From: Desulfosarcina sp. | Lineage (GTDB): Bacteria > Desulfobacterota > Desulfobacteria > Desulfobacterales > Desulfosarcinaceae | Reading direction: 5' to 3' | Length of the DNA: 64,000 nt | Assembly (NCBI GenBank): GCA_014237405.1 | Contig: JABZFO010000115.1 | Span: 1 to 64,000, forward strand | In this document: positions 20,244 through 28,488 of the stretch, in pieces | Layout: every line of letters starts with the position of its first letter | Position numbering within the stretch: position 1 is the stretch's first letter | The notes under the pieces: generated by a model | What the model saw: only the letters and a program-made list of their open reading frames with translations | Database searches by the model: none | Told to the model about the DNA's origin: nothing | Translations under genes and position numbers: made by a program

Positions 20244-23200
20244 ATGGGTGATTTTTTTGTCAGACGGCCCATCGTGGCCATGGTGATTGCCATTTTCATG
20301 GTCATCATAGGAGTTGTTTTTCTCGGCGGTCTTCCCATGGAGCAGTACCCGGACATCACGCCCCCCATTGTCGAGGTCCGGGCAACCTATACCGGGGCCA
20401 ACGCCGTCAGTGTGGAGCAGTCGGTTGCAACGCCTTTGGAGCAGCAGATCAACGGCGTGGACAACATGATTTACATGAAGTCCACCAACGCCAATGACGG
20501 CACCATGACCATCCAGGTCTCCTTCGAGATCGGTACCGATCCGGACATGAATACGGTATTCACTCAGAACCGGGTGGCGGCGGCCACCGCCAAGCTGCCG
20601 GAAGAGGTCAAGCGGTTTGGCGTGACCACCGAAAAATCCCTGCCCAATATTCTCATGCTCATCTCCCTGACGGCGGAGGACCCCCGATTCGATCAGCAGT
20701 TTCTGGGCAACTATGCCCTGATCAATATCAAGGACATTCTCGCCCGCATCAAAGGCATCGGCCGGGTGAACGTCATCGGCGCCAGCGACTATTCCATGCG
20801 CATCTGGATCAGGCCCGACCGGCTGGCCCACCTGGGCATATCCGTTCCGGAGATCCTGGAGGCCATCCGGGCGCCCGACCGCCTGCAAAATGAAAAGGAG
20901 TTCGGCGAGATCGTCGTCCGGACCACATCGGAAGGGTCCCAGGTGAAGATCAAGCATATCGCCAGGGTGGAACTGGGCGTTGAGACCTACAACGCGTTTA
21001 CCCGCTTGAACAACAAGCCGTGCGCCATGATCGCCCTGTACCAAGCCCCGGGCTCCAATGCCGTGGCCCTGGCCGAAGAGGTCAATAAGGCCATGGTGGA
21101 CTTGTCCCGGACATTCCCCAAAAGCGTTCGCTATGACGTCTCCCTGGACACGACCAAAGCCATTACGGCGGGCATCGATGAAATCATCACGACCCTTGTC
21201 ATCGCCCTGGCCCTGGTGATCCTGGTGGTCTATATCTTCATCCAGGACTGGAGGGCGGCACTGATCCCCACCATCGCCATCCCCGTTTCCCTCATCGGCG
21301 CCTTCATCGTATTTCCCATGATCGGTTTTACAATCAACGTGTTGTCCCTGCTTGGTCTGGTGCTGGCCATCGGCATCGTTGTGGACGACGCTATTGTGGT
21401 GGTGGAGGCCGTCCAGGTAAATATTGAGAAAGGTATGACGCCCAAGGAGGCGACCAAGGCCGCCATGCAAGAGGTGACGGCACCAATCGTCGCCACCACC
21501 CTGGTGCTGGTTGCGGTATTCATTCCCGTGGCCGTCATGGGCGGCATAACCGGGCGGTTGTACCAGCAGTTCGCCATTACCGTGGCGGTCTCTGTTGTAT
21601 TTTCTTCCATCAACGCCCTCTCTTTGAGTCCGGCACTTTGCGGACTCCTGCTGCGAAAACAAAAACCCATCCGGGGCCCCCTGGGAGCATTTTTCAGGTT
21701 GTTCAACAAGGTTTTCGACAAAACAACCGACGCATACACCGGCTTTACCAAAATCGTGACCCGCAGAATCGCCATCGGCATTGTTTTTATTATCGTGCTG
21801 ACGGTGGGCTTGGGCTTTTTAGGGAAACTGCTGCCGGGCGGGTTTATGCCCAATGAGGATATGGGCTACCTGATGGTTAACATTCAGCTGCCCGACGCCG
21901 CCTCGCTGCAGCGGTCCGATGCGGTGACCAAAAAGGTGGAGAAAATCATCCAAAAATACGAGGAGGTCGAATATGTCACGGCGGCCACCGGATTCAGTAT
22001 GATTTCCGGCAGCATGTCCTCCAATGCCGCATTTGTTTTTGTCTCTCTCAAGGATTGGAATGTGCGCGAAAAAACAGCCAACGATGTGGTTGCGGCGTTG
22101 AACCGGGAATTTTTCATGGGTGTGAACGAAGCCCAGGTCTTTGCCTTCGGCCCACCGGCCATTCCCGGCCTGGGGAGCGGATCCGGGTTCACCATGATGG
22201 TCCAGGACCGGGTGGGAAATACCCCCGAATATCTGGCGAAGCAGACAGACAGCTTTATTCAGACGGCACTGGCCCGGCCGGAAATCGGGTCCATGTTCAC
22301 TACCTTTCGGGCCACAGTCCCCCAGCGTTATATGGAGATCAACCGGGACAAGGTGCTCAAGGCCGGTGTCTCCCTGAATGATATCTACACCACGGTGGGC
22401 GCCTTTCTCGGCGGTTCCTACGTCAACGATTTCAACCGGTTCGGGCGGCTCTACAAAGCCTACATCCAGGCGGAGCCGGAATACCGGATCAATGAAGACA
22501 AAATCAACCTCTTCTTTGTTAAAAACAAAGACGGTGACCGGGTTCCCCTGAGTGCATTTGTCAGCATCAAGGAGATCGCCGGACCGGATTTCACCACCCG
22601 ATTCAATCTGTACCGGGCCATCGAACTGACCGGCGGGCCGGCTCCCGGCTATACATCCGCCCAGGCACTGGATGCCCTGGAAGCTGTGGCCAAAGAATCC
22701 CTTCCCGCGGATATGGGATACGCGTGGAGTAACATGTCCTTCCAGGAGAAGAAGGCCTCCGGAACCGGCGCCATTGTGTTTGTCTTCTCCCTGCTGTTCG
22801 TCTTTCTCATCCTCGCCGCCCAGTACGAAAGCTGGTCGCTGCCCTTCAGCATCCTTCTGGGGACGCCCTTTGCCATTTTCGGCGCCTTTCTGGCGCTGTT
22901 TCTGGCCAGGATGACCAGCCCGAGCTACGAGCTGAATGTGTTTGCCCAGGTCGCACTGGTGATGCTGATCGCCATGGCCGCCAAAAATGCCATTCTCATC
23001 GTTGAGTTCGCCAACATCGAGTTCAATAAGGGCCTGTCGCTCTTCGATGCGGCCATCAAGGCGGCCAGACTGCGTTTTAGACCCATATTGATGACGGCCT
23101 TCTCATTCATTCTCGGCGTTATGCCCCTGGTGGTGGCATCCGGCGCCGGTGCCGAGGCCCGGGTGGTGATGGGAGTGGCGCTGTTGGGCGGGATGACCCT

Positions 23201-23297
23201 GGCCACGATACTGGGGGTGTTTTTCTACCCCATGCTGTTCGTCTTCATCGGCAAGATCGCCGGGTATGAGAAAAAGCGGGAACTTCAAAAGGAGTAG
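20244..23297 (+). CDS. RND multidrug efflux permease (AcrB family)
   Basis: MGDFFVRRPIVAMVIAIFMVIIGVVFLGGLPMEQYPDITPPIVEV; 1017 aa, about 30 aa shorter than typical owing to loss after ILEAIRA. Confidence 0.93.
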   Translation: MGDFFVRRPIVAMVIAIFMVIIGVVFLGGLPMEQYPDITPPIVEVRATYTGANAVSVEQSVATPLEQQINGVDNMIYMKSTNANDGTMTIQVSFEIGTDPDMNTVFTQNRVAAATAKLPEEVKRFGVTTEKSLPNILMLISLTAEDPRFDQQFLGNYALINIKDILARIKGIGRVNVIGASDYSMRIWIRPDRLAHLGISVPEILEAIRAPDRLQNEKEFGEIVVRTTSEGSQVKIKHIARVELGVETYNAFTRLNNKPCAMIALYQAPGSNAVALAEEVNKAMVDLSRTFPKSVRYDVSLDTTKAITAGIDEIITTLVIALALVILVVYIFIQDWRAALIPTIAIPVSLIGAFIVFPMIGFTINVLSLLGLVLAIGIVVDDAIVVVEAVQVNIEKGMTPKEATKAAMQEVTAPIVATTLVLVAVFIPVAVMGGITGRLYQQFAITVAVSVVFSSINALSLSPALCGLLLRKQKPIRGPLGAFFRLFNKVFDKTTDAYTGFTKIVTRRIAIGIVFIIVLTVGLGFLGKLLPGGFMPNEDMGYLMVNIQLPDAASLQRSDAVTKKVEKIIQKYEEVEYVTAATGFSMISGSMSSNAAFVFVSLKDWNVREKTANDVVAALNREFFMGVNEAQVFAFGPPAIPGLGSGSGFTMMVQDRVGNTPEYLAKQTDSFIQTALARPEIGSMFTTFRATVPQRYMEINRDKVLKAGVSLNDIYTTVGAFLGGSYVNDFNRFGRLYKAYIQAEPEYRINEDKINLFFVKNKDGDRVPLSAFVSIKEIAGPDFTTRFNLYRAIELTGGPAPGYTSAQALDALEAVAKESLPADMGYAWSNMSFQEKKASGTGAIVFVFSLLFVFLILAAQYESWSLPFSILLGTPFAIFGAFLALFLARMTSPSYELNVFAQVALVMLIAMAAKNAILIVEFANIEFNKGLSLFDAAIKAARLRFRPILMTAFSFILGVMPLVVASGAGAEARVVMGVALLGGMTLATILGVFFYPMLFVFIGKIAGYEKKRELQKE

Positions 23298-23310
23298 GTG
23301 CAAAGAGACA

Positions 23311-24708
23311 ATGAACATGCGCATAAAGAGATTCAGGGGACTGATACTATCGGCGGTGCTGCTGTTTCTTTCGGGCTGTGCGGTGGGACCGGACTTCATA
23401 GAACCGGTTGCCAATGCACCCTTGCACTCTCTGGTTTCCATGGCCCTTGAAAACAACCGGGACCTGAAAATTGCCGTCAGCCGGATCGAACAGGCACGGG
23501 CCACTGTCGGATTTACCCGGGCCGACCAGTACCCGCACATAGATGTTGAAGCCGGTATACAGACAGGCAACTTCAGCGGCGGTTCGCGATCTCCGGACAC
23601 CAACTCCACCGTATACCTGGCCGCCCCCTTGAGCTGGGAAATCGACTTCTGGGGCAAATTCAAACGGTCCACCGAGGCGGCACGGGCGGAGCTGATGGCA
23701 TCCGAATACGGCCTTAATGTTATTCAGCTGGCCCTGATTGCGGATGTGGTGACCACCTATTACCAGCTTTTGGATTTTCACCAGCGGCTGGCCATCTCCG
23801 AGTCCACCCTCGATTCACGGATGGGCAGCCTTAAAATTATCCAGCAGCGGTTTGACAAGGGCATCATTGCCGAGCTCGACGTCAACCAGGCCCAGATCCA
23901 AAAGGAAATCGCCGCCGCCGCCATCCCCCTTTACGAGCGCTCCATTTCAAAGACCGAAAACGGCCTCAGCATTTTACTCGGCCGGTTGCCCGCTGCCATC
24001 AAGACACGCAAGAATCTGGCCGGGCAGCCGACGCCACCGGAAATCCCGGTGGGCATGCCGTCGGACATCCTGGAGCGCCGCCCGGACATCATCCAGGCCA
24101 GGTACCTGCTGAAGGCACAGACGGAGAATATCGGCGTGGCCGAAGCGCTGCGGCTTCCGGCCATCTCCCTCACCGGAACGCTGGGGGTGGCCAGTACGGA
24201 GATTGCCTCCATTACCACCCAGGGAGGCGTCTGGTCTGTGGGCGGAAGGCTGCTGGGACCGATTTTCGATTTCAACAAGAATAAAAGGCGGGTGGAGATC
24301 GAAGAACAAAAGATGCAGCAGGTCCTTTATCAATATGAAAACACGGTGCTGACCGCGTTTCGGGAAGTTGAAGATGCCCTGGTCGAGATCGCCACCTACC
24401 GCAACGAACTGGCCGCCATCGAACGCCAACAGAAGGCGGCAGAAAATGCCAATAAACTCTCCAAAGAGCGCTACGACAAAGGCGTGAGCAGCTACCTCGA
24501 AGTGTTGGACACGGAGCGAACCCTGTTTTCCGCCGAGCTGCAACTGTCCGAACTGCAGCAGCGGTACCTGAGCGCCTATGTCAACCTGTATAAGGCGCTG
24601 GGCGGCGGGTGGATTACCAAAGAGGAGATGAACGAGAACACCTATCCGGAGCGGCCTATGAACTATACGACGGAGCTGGATCACACGGTCGTTAATATAG
24701 CCAGGTAA
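23311..24708 (+). CDS. RND efflux outer-membrane factor (OprM/NodT family) with shortened N-terminus
   Basis: LSGCAVGPDF lipobox; LENNRDLKIAVSRIEQARATVGFTRADQYPHIDVEAG; GMPSDILERRPDIIQARYLLKAQTENIGVAEALRLPAISLTGTLG. Confidence 0.9.
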   Translation: MNMRIKRFRGLILSAVLLFLSGCAVGPDFIEPVANAPLHSLVSMALENNRDLKIAVSRIEQARATVGFTRADQYPHIDVEAGIQTGNFSGGSRSPDTNSTVYLAAPLSWEIDFWGKFKRSTEAARAELMASEYGLNVIQLALIADVVTTYYQLLDFHQRLAISESTLDSRMGSLKIIQQRFDKGIIAELDVNQAQIQKEIAAAAIPLYERSISKTENGLSILLGRLPAAIKTRKNLAGQPTPPEIPVGMPSDILERRPDIIQARYLLKAQTENIGVAEALRLPAISLTGTLGVASTEIASITTQGGVWSVGGRLLGPIFDFNKNKRRVEIEEQKMQQVLYQYENTVLTAFREVEDALVEIATYRNELAAIERQQKAAENANKLSKERYDKGVSSYLEVLDTERTLFSAELQLSELQQRYLSAYVNLYKALGGGWITKEEMNENTYPERPMNYTTELDHTVVNIAR

Positions 24709-24788
24709 AATGGATTCAGTCTCCGGACATCCAACTTCTGAACTCGGTCCTCAGTCATCCGTCATCCGACCTCCGAAAGAAACCACCC

Positions 24789-24938
24789 ATGCCACACCTT
24801 TTCACCAATGCCTACATCGTCGTCGGCAGCATTTGCGGCGCGGTCAGTCTCCTGCACCTGCTGATCTTTCTTCGCCGGCGTGAAGAAAAAATCCAGTTCA
24901 GCACCGCTGCAGGTGGACCAGAAATAAATCTGAGATAG
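24789..24938 (+). pseudogene. Possible N-terminal membrane-anchor remnant of a truncated protein
   Basis: MPHLFTNAYIVVGSICGAVSLLHLLIFLRRREEKIQFSTAAGGPEINLR*: one TM plus basic stretch, then abrupt stop. Confidence 0.25.
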
Positions 24939-25073
24939 TCTCACTATTTGCGTAAACTGGTGGAGGGCGAATCCTTCCCGCGAGGCGCCCACGCGCGGGT
25001 GGTTCCAAATGCCTTGCATTGCTTGCTTGCATTGATTACATTGTAATACATAATAATACAATGGAGGTAATGT

Positions 25074-25218
25074 ATGAGCACGGCTATTTCCATACGAATT
25101 CCTGATGAACTGGCATCAAAATTAACTGAAATTTCAAAAGATCGCCATCGACCGGCTTCATGATGCATCCGATTCTATCATCAGTATTGAAGATATGAGG
25201 AAAGAGCTTGAACTATAA
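25074..25218 (+). pseudogene. RHH/RelB-like antitoxin, internally disrupted
   Basis: Frame 1 MSTAISIRIPDELASKLTEISK; shifted frame KIAIDRLHDASDSIISIEDMRKELEL*, the expected antitoxin C-terminus, directly before the toxin. Confidence 0.65.
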
Positions 25219-25480
25219 AATTGCATTCAAGAAGTCGGTTTCTCGTGACCTCAAGAAGCTCGGCAAAGATCAGGCCGAGAGAATACTAAAGGAAATCGAG
25301 GAAAAGCTTCCAGAAAAAGCAGACACGTTCCCACCCTTGAAAGGAAAATTTACTGGTCTTCGGAAATTTCGGGTTGGCAACTACCGGGTGATTTACGCAA
25401 TCATCGAAGGGATTGCGATTATTCACAGAATCAGTCAACCCCATCGTTGCATAAAAAACATGGCTAATCGCGTTAGATAA
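25208..25480 (+). CDS. RelE/ParE-family toxin
   Basis: MNYKIAFKKSVSRDLKKLGKDQAERILKEIEEKL...PPLKGKFTGLRKFRVGNYRVIYAIIEG. Confidence 0.85.
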   Translation: MNYKIAFKKSVSRDLKKLGKDQAERILKEIEEKLPEKADTFPPLKGKFTGLRKFRVGNYRVIYAIIEGIAIIHRISQPHRCIKNMANRVR

Positions 25481-25590
25481 GGTGATATTGCTATATAAAA
25501 GTATTCATGAGCGGCTTGATCAGGATTGTACCATTGGTTAATACAAGGACCTTGGCCGTTTTTCTGATTGTTTTTTACCCTGCGGGAAAA

Positions 25591-25679
25591 CCGGAGCGCT
25601 ACAGAGCCTTTGTTGTCAAGGGTTTGCAGTAGAAGTGCTACGGCTTCACCCTTTCCGCCGCGGCTCTGTAACGCTCCGG
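25591..25679. repeat. Long inverted repeat / structured element
   Basis: ccggagcgctacagagcc (25591-25608) pairs with ggctctgtaacgctccgg (25662-25679), one mismatch in 18; inner complementary segments aagggt/accctt and gtag/ctac. Confidence 0.7.
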
Positions 25680-25733
25680 CTTTTGCAACGATTGGGTCAA
25701 CTGGGAGAACGCTACCGATGAGGACATGACAAG

Positions 25734-26064
25734 ATGAAAAAATATCAAACATGCTGGTCGAAAATAGCAGTGCTGACGGCGATGATCGGATGGGGGCTAT
25801 GTGATCGAAATCCGCCGTGTGGCGCCGGACGGCACTATGCAGGCCGGCTATTTCAATCCCCGCCCCATCAATGTATCAAGGGCTGAAGCCTCCATATTCA
25901 AGGAACACATCAAGGTCGAGGTGGAACTGCGCGATACGGGATATCCCGGCTCGACCTACACCCTGCTCTACGATCCGAACAAGGATGCCCTTCTAGGTTA
26001 CTATTACCAGGTCGTCCAGAGGCAGAACTTTGACGTGATATTCGTTCGGATGGTTAACCAGTAA
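25734..26064 (+). pseudogene. Small secreted protein, frame-disrupted near 25795
   Basis: Signal-like MKKYQTCWSKIAVLTAMIGWGL in one frame; GYVIEIRRVAPDGTMQAGYFNPRPINVSRAEASIFKEHIKVEVELRDTGYPGSTYTLLYDPNKDALLGYYYQ in the next. Confidence 0.55.
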
Positions 26065-26103
26065 CACTTTCCCGAAAAGTATTAACGGGGGGAGCTATTC
26101 GCC

Positions 26104-26328
26104 ATGGGAAATGAAAAGCCAGCTAAAGACCGACGAACGGCAGATCCATACATGGATCGACGCTCCGGCGAAGACCGGCGTGAGGCCTACGACATTGATT
26201 ATTTTACCGGGGGCGGAACTGAAAGAAGAAAGCGAGTGGATCGCCGTAAACGCGAGGAACGGCGGAAGGATTGCACGCAGATATCCAAGTGGTCGAGCGT
26301 TTGCGTGGATGAAATCAAGAACAAGTAG
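26104..26328 (+). CDS. Small DRR-motif protein
   Basis: DRRTADPYMDRRSGEDRREAYDIDYFTGGGTERRKRVDRRKREERRKD; RBS ggggggagc. Confidence 0.6.
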   Translation: MGNEKPAKDRRTADPYMDRRSGEDRREAYDIDYFTGGGTERRKRVDRRKREERRKDCTQISKWSSVCVDEIKNK

Positions 26329-26392
26329 AAGCTGTAGGCTTTAGGCCAGGTAGCATCGTTCGAAGTTACCTGACAAGGAAAAAGGATCTGCC

Positions 26393-26900
26393 ATGAAAAA
26401 CCTGCTGTCATTTTTAAAGCTCACCGCCCAGGGCGGCCTTCTGGTCCTGTTGCCCATCCTTTTGTTCATTCTCCTGCTGATGGAGATCGTCGAACTGGTG
26501 GTGGGCCTGGCCACGCCCATCGCCGACCTGTTGCATCGCCATGAAATCAAAAGCAGCCAAGGGCCTGGGCAATTGGATCGAGGAAAAAACCATCGCCAAG
26601 CTGCCCATCTACCGGTTCGTCAAAGACCTCGTGTCCGGGCTGGTCGGTGCTGAAAAGGCGGCCAGTTTCAAACCTGCCCTGTTTGACGCCGGGAACGGTC
26701 AGCGGGAAATCGTCTATGTGGTCGAAGACCTTGGAAATGAAGGTCTCACCGTACTCTTTCCGCATGCCCCCACCGGTTTTGCCGGACCGGTCAAAATCGT
26801 CCCCAAAGCCCGCATCGCGCCCCTGGACGCCAGCCTGGGTGATATGAGCCTGGTGCTGAGTCACATGGGCCTGGGGGCTGGGCGGCTGTTAAAGAGGTAA
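26393..26900 (+). pseudogene. DUF502 family membrane protein, frame-disrupted near 26535
   Basis: MKNLLSFLKLTAQGGLLVLLPILLFILLLMEIVELVVGLATPIADLL in frame 1; KSKAAKGLGNWIEEKTIAKLPIYRFVKDLVSGLVG in frame 2; second TM helix absent. Confidence 0.7.
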
Positions 26901-27093
26901 GGGGTCAAGGATTCGAAGGGTCGAGGAAAATGCTCAAGAAGTGCAAAGGGATAAAAGTTGCCTGCGATGGGGATTACCCTCCATGAGCGCTAAGTTGTTG
27001 TGTGGGATTAACTGATAAGATGAAAAAACAGGCATATGACATAGAGGCAAGGTTGCTCGAATATTCGGCAGTTGGCATCAGGTTAAATTCAAA

Positions 27094-27120
27094 GTTGGGC
27101 GTTCGATGTTGGACGTTCAT
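27094..27120. repeat. Right arm of STRR-armed element
   Basis: gttgggcgttcgatgttggacgttcat; preceding gaatattcggcagttggcatca matches the core of the 16091-16243 element. Confidence 0.7.
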
Positions 27121-27132
27121 CTTTATAGGGAA

Positions 27133-27207
27133 TCCTTGAACCCTTGAACCCTTGAACCCTTGAACCCTTGAACCCTTGAACCCTGGAACCCTTGACCCCT
27201 TGAACCT
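27133..27207. repeat. Short tandem repeat array, unit CTTGAACCC
   Basis: cttgaacccttgaacccttgaaccc... directly upstream of the CDF fragment. Confidence 0.9.
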
Positions 27208-27220
27208 CAATAGGAACCCC

Positions 27221-27592
27221 ATGCGCGAAATCGAACAACGATCCCTGAACCTGGCCAAATGGGCCAATCTGTTCATGGGAGTGGCCGGCATCGTTGCTGC
27301 CATCGGCTCCCACGCCAGTGCGTTGATGCTGGATGGCCTGTTCTCCGGCGTAAACTTCCTGGCGGCGGTGCTGGCCGCCCGCGTGGCCGCATCCATCCAG
27401 CAGAAGCCCAACGTCCTGCGGCCATTCGGCTACGAGATCGACGAGCCCATGTACGTGATGTTCCGATCCCTGGTGCTCACCGGTGTCATCATATCAGGGA
27501 CCAAATCAGCCATGCCGCCCAATCCGTTCACACACCGAGTCGGATGGAAATTATTTTCACGGGAAAATACCCTTATGAATAGGATATCCTAA
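27221..27592 (+). pseudogene. Cation diffusion facilitator family protein, truncated
   Basis: MREIEQRSLNLAKWANLFMGVAGIVAAIGSHASALMLDGLFSGVNFLAAVLAARVA then loss of homology after FRSLVLTGVII. Confidence 0.6.
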
Positions 27593-27607
27593 ACAAAGGA
27601 GAGCAAC

Positions 27608-28459
27608 ATGAAAGCATTTTTGCGGCAGTTACTGGCATTGACCACGGCAGTTGTGCTTTTTCTCATGCCCCAAGCCGGTTTGTCCGAAGAATGGGACCTG
27701 GATGAGCGTCCCTGGGAAAAATTCGGTGCCAACTTAGGTGTGTTCATCTCTGCAGTGGACAGCAATTTCAGAATCGGATCCGGAGTCGGTCTGAACATCG
27801 ATGTGGAGAAGCTGCTGGGGCTGGATACCAGCAACGTAGTTTTTCGCACCGATGCCCTGTGGCGGTTTTCCAAAAACCGGCGCCATCGGTTGGATTTCAC
27901 CTGGTTTAGTTTTCGAAGGGACGGCAACCGACAGATATTGGAAGACATCACCATCGGGGATGGCGACGACCAGATTATCATCGAAGCGGGAACCAGCGTC
28001 AATGCCTTCTTTGACCTGGACATCTACGAACTGGCCTACAGCTATTCGTTCTTTCAGGATGACCGCATCGACCTGGCGGCCGGGATCGGCCTGTACATCA
28101 TGCCCATTGATTTCGGTCTGACTGTCAGCGGACTCGTCGATGAACAGGGATCGGAGAAATTCACCGCGCCCCTGCCGGTACTGGGCCTGCGCATGGACAT
28201 TGCCCTGACCCCCCAGTGGTTCATTCGCACCGGATCCCAGGTCTTTTATCTGGAATACGAAAACTTCACGGGATCGGTGCTGGAATTCCGGGCGGCAGTG
28301 GAGTACAACCCATGGAAGCATGTGGGTATCGGGTTGGGTATTGACGCTCTATCAATCAATGTGGAGGCGGATGGGGAAGACTGGCCGGGAATCGACCTCA
28401 AAGGCGAATTCGATTTCAACTACACCGGCCTACAGCTTTACCTGCGGTTGTTTTTTTAG
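27608..28459 (+). CDS. Outer-membrane beta-barrel-like protein
   Basis: Signal peptide; alternating aromatic strands (LDFTWFSFRRDGNRQ; YELAYSYSFFQDDRIDLAAGIGLYIM; LQLYLRLFF C-terminus). Confidence 0.6.
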   Translation: MKAFLRQLLALTTAVVLFLMPQAGLSEEWDLDERPWEKFGANLGVFISAVDSNFRIGSGVGLNIDVEKLLGLDTSNVVFRTDALWRFSKNRRHRLDFTWFSFRRDGNRQILEDITIGDGDDQIIIEAGTSVNAFFDLDIYELAYSYSFFQDDRIDLAAGIGLYIMPIDFGLTVSGLVDEQGSEKFTAPLPVLGLRMDIALTPQWFIRTGSQVFYLEYENFTGSVLEFRAAVEYNPWKHVGIGLGIDALSINVEADGEDWPGIDLKGEFDFNYTGLQLYLRLFF

Positions 28460-28488
28460 CCGTCCGACTTAGGGCCTGTCCTAAAGGA

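Noticed and set aside
20238-21662. 474-aa His/Gly-rich minus-strand ORF
   Set aside because: Antisense shadow of the AcrB gene.
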